NCBI GenBank assembly: GCA_947456185.1
Contig: CANGPW010000015.1
Location: 1-46,204, forward strand
Length of the DNA: 46,204 bases
Origin: Bacteroidota bacterium
Lineage (GTDB): Bacteria > Bacteroidota > Bacteroidia > UKL13-3
Direction of reading: 5' to 3'
Part shown: positions 45,387 to 46,204 of the stretch, piece after piece
Numbering within the stretch: position 1 is the stretch's first letter
Layout of the letters: each line of letters opens with the position of its first letter
Notes under the pieces: generated by a model
The model's input: only the letters and a program-made list of their open reading frames with translations
What the model was told of the DNA's origin: nothing
The model's database searches: none
Program-made: the position numbers and the translations under genes

Positions 45387-45460
45387 TGGGCCCACCTGGA
45401 ATCGAACCAGGCACCTACTGATTATGAGTCAGTTGCTCTAACCGAATGAGCTATAGGCCC
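45387..45460 (-). tRNA. tRNA with CAU anticodon (Met elongator or Ile2)
   Basis: The minus strand folds as a 74-base cloverleaf: acceptor GGGCCTA/TGGGCCC, D-arm GCTC...GAGC, anticodon stem ACTGA/TCAGT with loop CTCATAA (CAU), T-arm CCTGG-TTCGATT-CCAGG, discriminator A. The 3' CCA is not encoded (CAT follows). A CAU tRNA may be elongator Met or, after lysidine modification, Ile for AUA; sequence inspection alone does not settle this. Confidence 0.92.
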
Positions 45461-45541
45461 TACTAATTAATCATATTCTGATTTTTTAGGGAGTGCGAAA
45501 GTATCTTTTTACTGCTATTATTGCAAATAATTTTTTTTAAA

Positions 45542-46162
45542 ATGCTAAAATATAAAGCTATAATTTTTGATTTAGGTGGAGTAATTGTAAATCTTGACCA
45601 AGACAGAACCATTAGGAGTTTTAAACGCTTAAATATTGACCTTGACGAAGTAAATGATAAACTGCCTGTTTTTAAACAATATGAAACAGGACAGGTGAAT
45701 ACCGAAACTTTTATTCAAACCATCAAAGCTGAACTAAAAGGAAGCGCTAGTAATGTTGAAATTTCTAATGCTTGGAACAAGATGATTTTGGATGTTCCAA
45801 CTGATAGAATTGAGTTTTTAAAGGAACTTAGGAAGAATTATCAATTATTTATTTTAAGTAATACCAACGAATTACATATTCAAGAATTTACCAAATTATT
45901 TGAAGTAGATCATCCAAATGAAAAATGGGAGGATTTATTTGATAAAATATATTACTCGCATAAAATAGGTCTACGCAAACCAAACATAGAAGCTTGGCAA
46001 CTTATATTAGATGAAAATAATTTATTAGCCCACGAAACTATTTTTATAGATGACACAAGCATGCATTATAAAGCCGCTGAAACATTAGGCATAAAAAGCA
46101 TTTGGGCCAAAGAACCCATTGGAAAATGGTTTATTGATGAAGTAAAAAAACTGGAAATTTAG
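45542..46162 (+). CDS. HAD-family phosphatase (YihX-like)
   Basis: This 206-residue haloacid-dehalogenase-superfamily protein has motif I FDLGGVIVNLD with the nucleophile Asp near residue 10, motif II LSNTNELH, the motif III lysine in SHKIGLRKPN, and motif IV FIDDTSMHYKAAETLGI. It resembles YihX-type sugar-phosphate phosphatases (alpha-glucose-1-phosphatase), but HAD substrates are hard to read from sequence. The start is ATG 45542 (MLKYKAIIFDLGG); the TTG further upstream is rejected. The stop lies 42 bases before the window ends. Confidence 0.92.
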   Translation: MLKYKAIIFDLGGVIVNLDQDRTIRSFKRLNIDLDEVNDKLPVFKQYETGQVNTETFIQTIKAELKGSASNVEISNAWNKMILDVPTDRIEFLKELRKNYQLFILSNTNELHIQEFTKLFEVDHPNEKWEDLFDKIYYSHKIGLRKPNIEAWQLILDENNLLAHETIFIDDTSMHYKAAETLGIKSIWAKEPIGKWFIDEVKKLEI

Positions 46163-46204
46163 AAAACTTCTTACAAATGAATTAGTTTAAATGCTAATTT
46201 TTGG

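Noticed and set aside
1-46204. CRISPR array, prophage, insertion sequence or integron
   Set aside because: No repeated spacer-like array, transposase, integrase or phage structural protein is present on either strand.

Overview
The window is AT-rich chromosomal DNA (about two thirds A+T by eye) from a member of the Bacteroidota, probably from the Chitinophagales/Sphingobacteriales/Cytophagales side rather than Bacteroides. The evidence is concordant: type IX secretion system (T9SS) parts and cargo (PorE-like lipoprotein, PorV/PorQ-family porin-like protein, two proteins with T9SS C-terminal sorting domains), TonB receptors with carboxypeptidase-regulatory N-domains, a type III glutamine synthetase, a GreA-HIT gene pair, promoters of the TTG-N17-20-TAnnTTTG type, and starts without Shine-Dalgarno sequences. 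I see no phage, insertion sequence, CRISPR array or integrase; this is mostly core genome.

Layout. 1-2112: a TonB receptor cut by the window edge. 2187-6593: an RNA methyltransferase (minus), a short-chain dehydrogenase and glnN (plus). 6772-18776: an envelope block, with a PorE-like lipoprotein (plus), HIT and GreA (minus), then a three-gene minus operon, TonB receptor -> 1287-residue T9SS-exported protein -> PorV-family protein. 18893-27800: a 2-hydroxyacid dehydrogenase (minus), lpxK-pnp, a membrane pyrophosphatase with a remarkable Cys/Met-rich C-terminal tail, then mrdA-rodA for rod-shaped wall growth. 27802-33130: VOC protein, Crp/Fnr regulator, a PDZ-less M61 peptidase, a small membrane protein, LolA and an amino-acid permease. 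33315-38334: orphan LutB-like Fe-S protein, tRNA-Cys, a cyclase-epimerase pair, and a degenerate arginase-fold protein paired with a Cys-less alkyltransferase-like protein. 38392-43434: a tight plus-strand run ribD - EamA transporter - YigZ/IMPACT - T9SS-targeted metalloprotease - SDR. 43798-46162: malate dehydrogenase, an uncharacterised small protein, a CAU tRNA beside a decayed partial copy of itself, and a HAD phosphatase.

How it fits together. Much of the window serves the cell envelope: lipid A (LpxK), lipoprotein traffic (LolA), wall elongation (PBP2/RodA), outer-membrane transport (two TonB receptors) and T9SS export. The rest is central metabolism (GlnN, Mdh, Pnp, RibD, HppA) and single-gene housekeeping functions.

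Most unusual points: the 123-residue Cys/Met-rich tail on the pyrophosphatase (719-841), predicted periplasmic; a tRNA 3' remnant whose T-loop carries a palindrome of the kind seen once more at 3554-3569; the TonB/T9SS-cargo/PorV triad with a perfect 14-bp hairpin before the PorV-like gene; and the adjacent pair of apparently non-catalytic proteins (arginase-fold without metal ligands, MGMT-like without its cysteine). Start sites were moved inward wherever the longest frame begins at an unlikely TTG.
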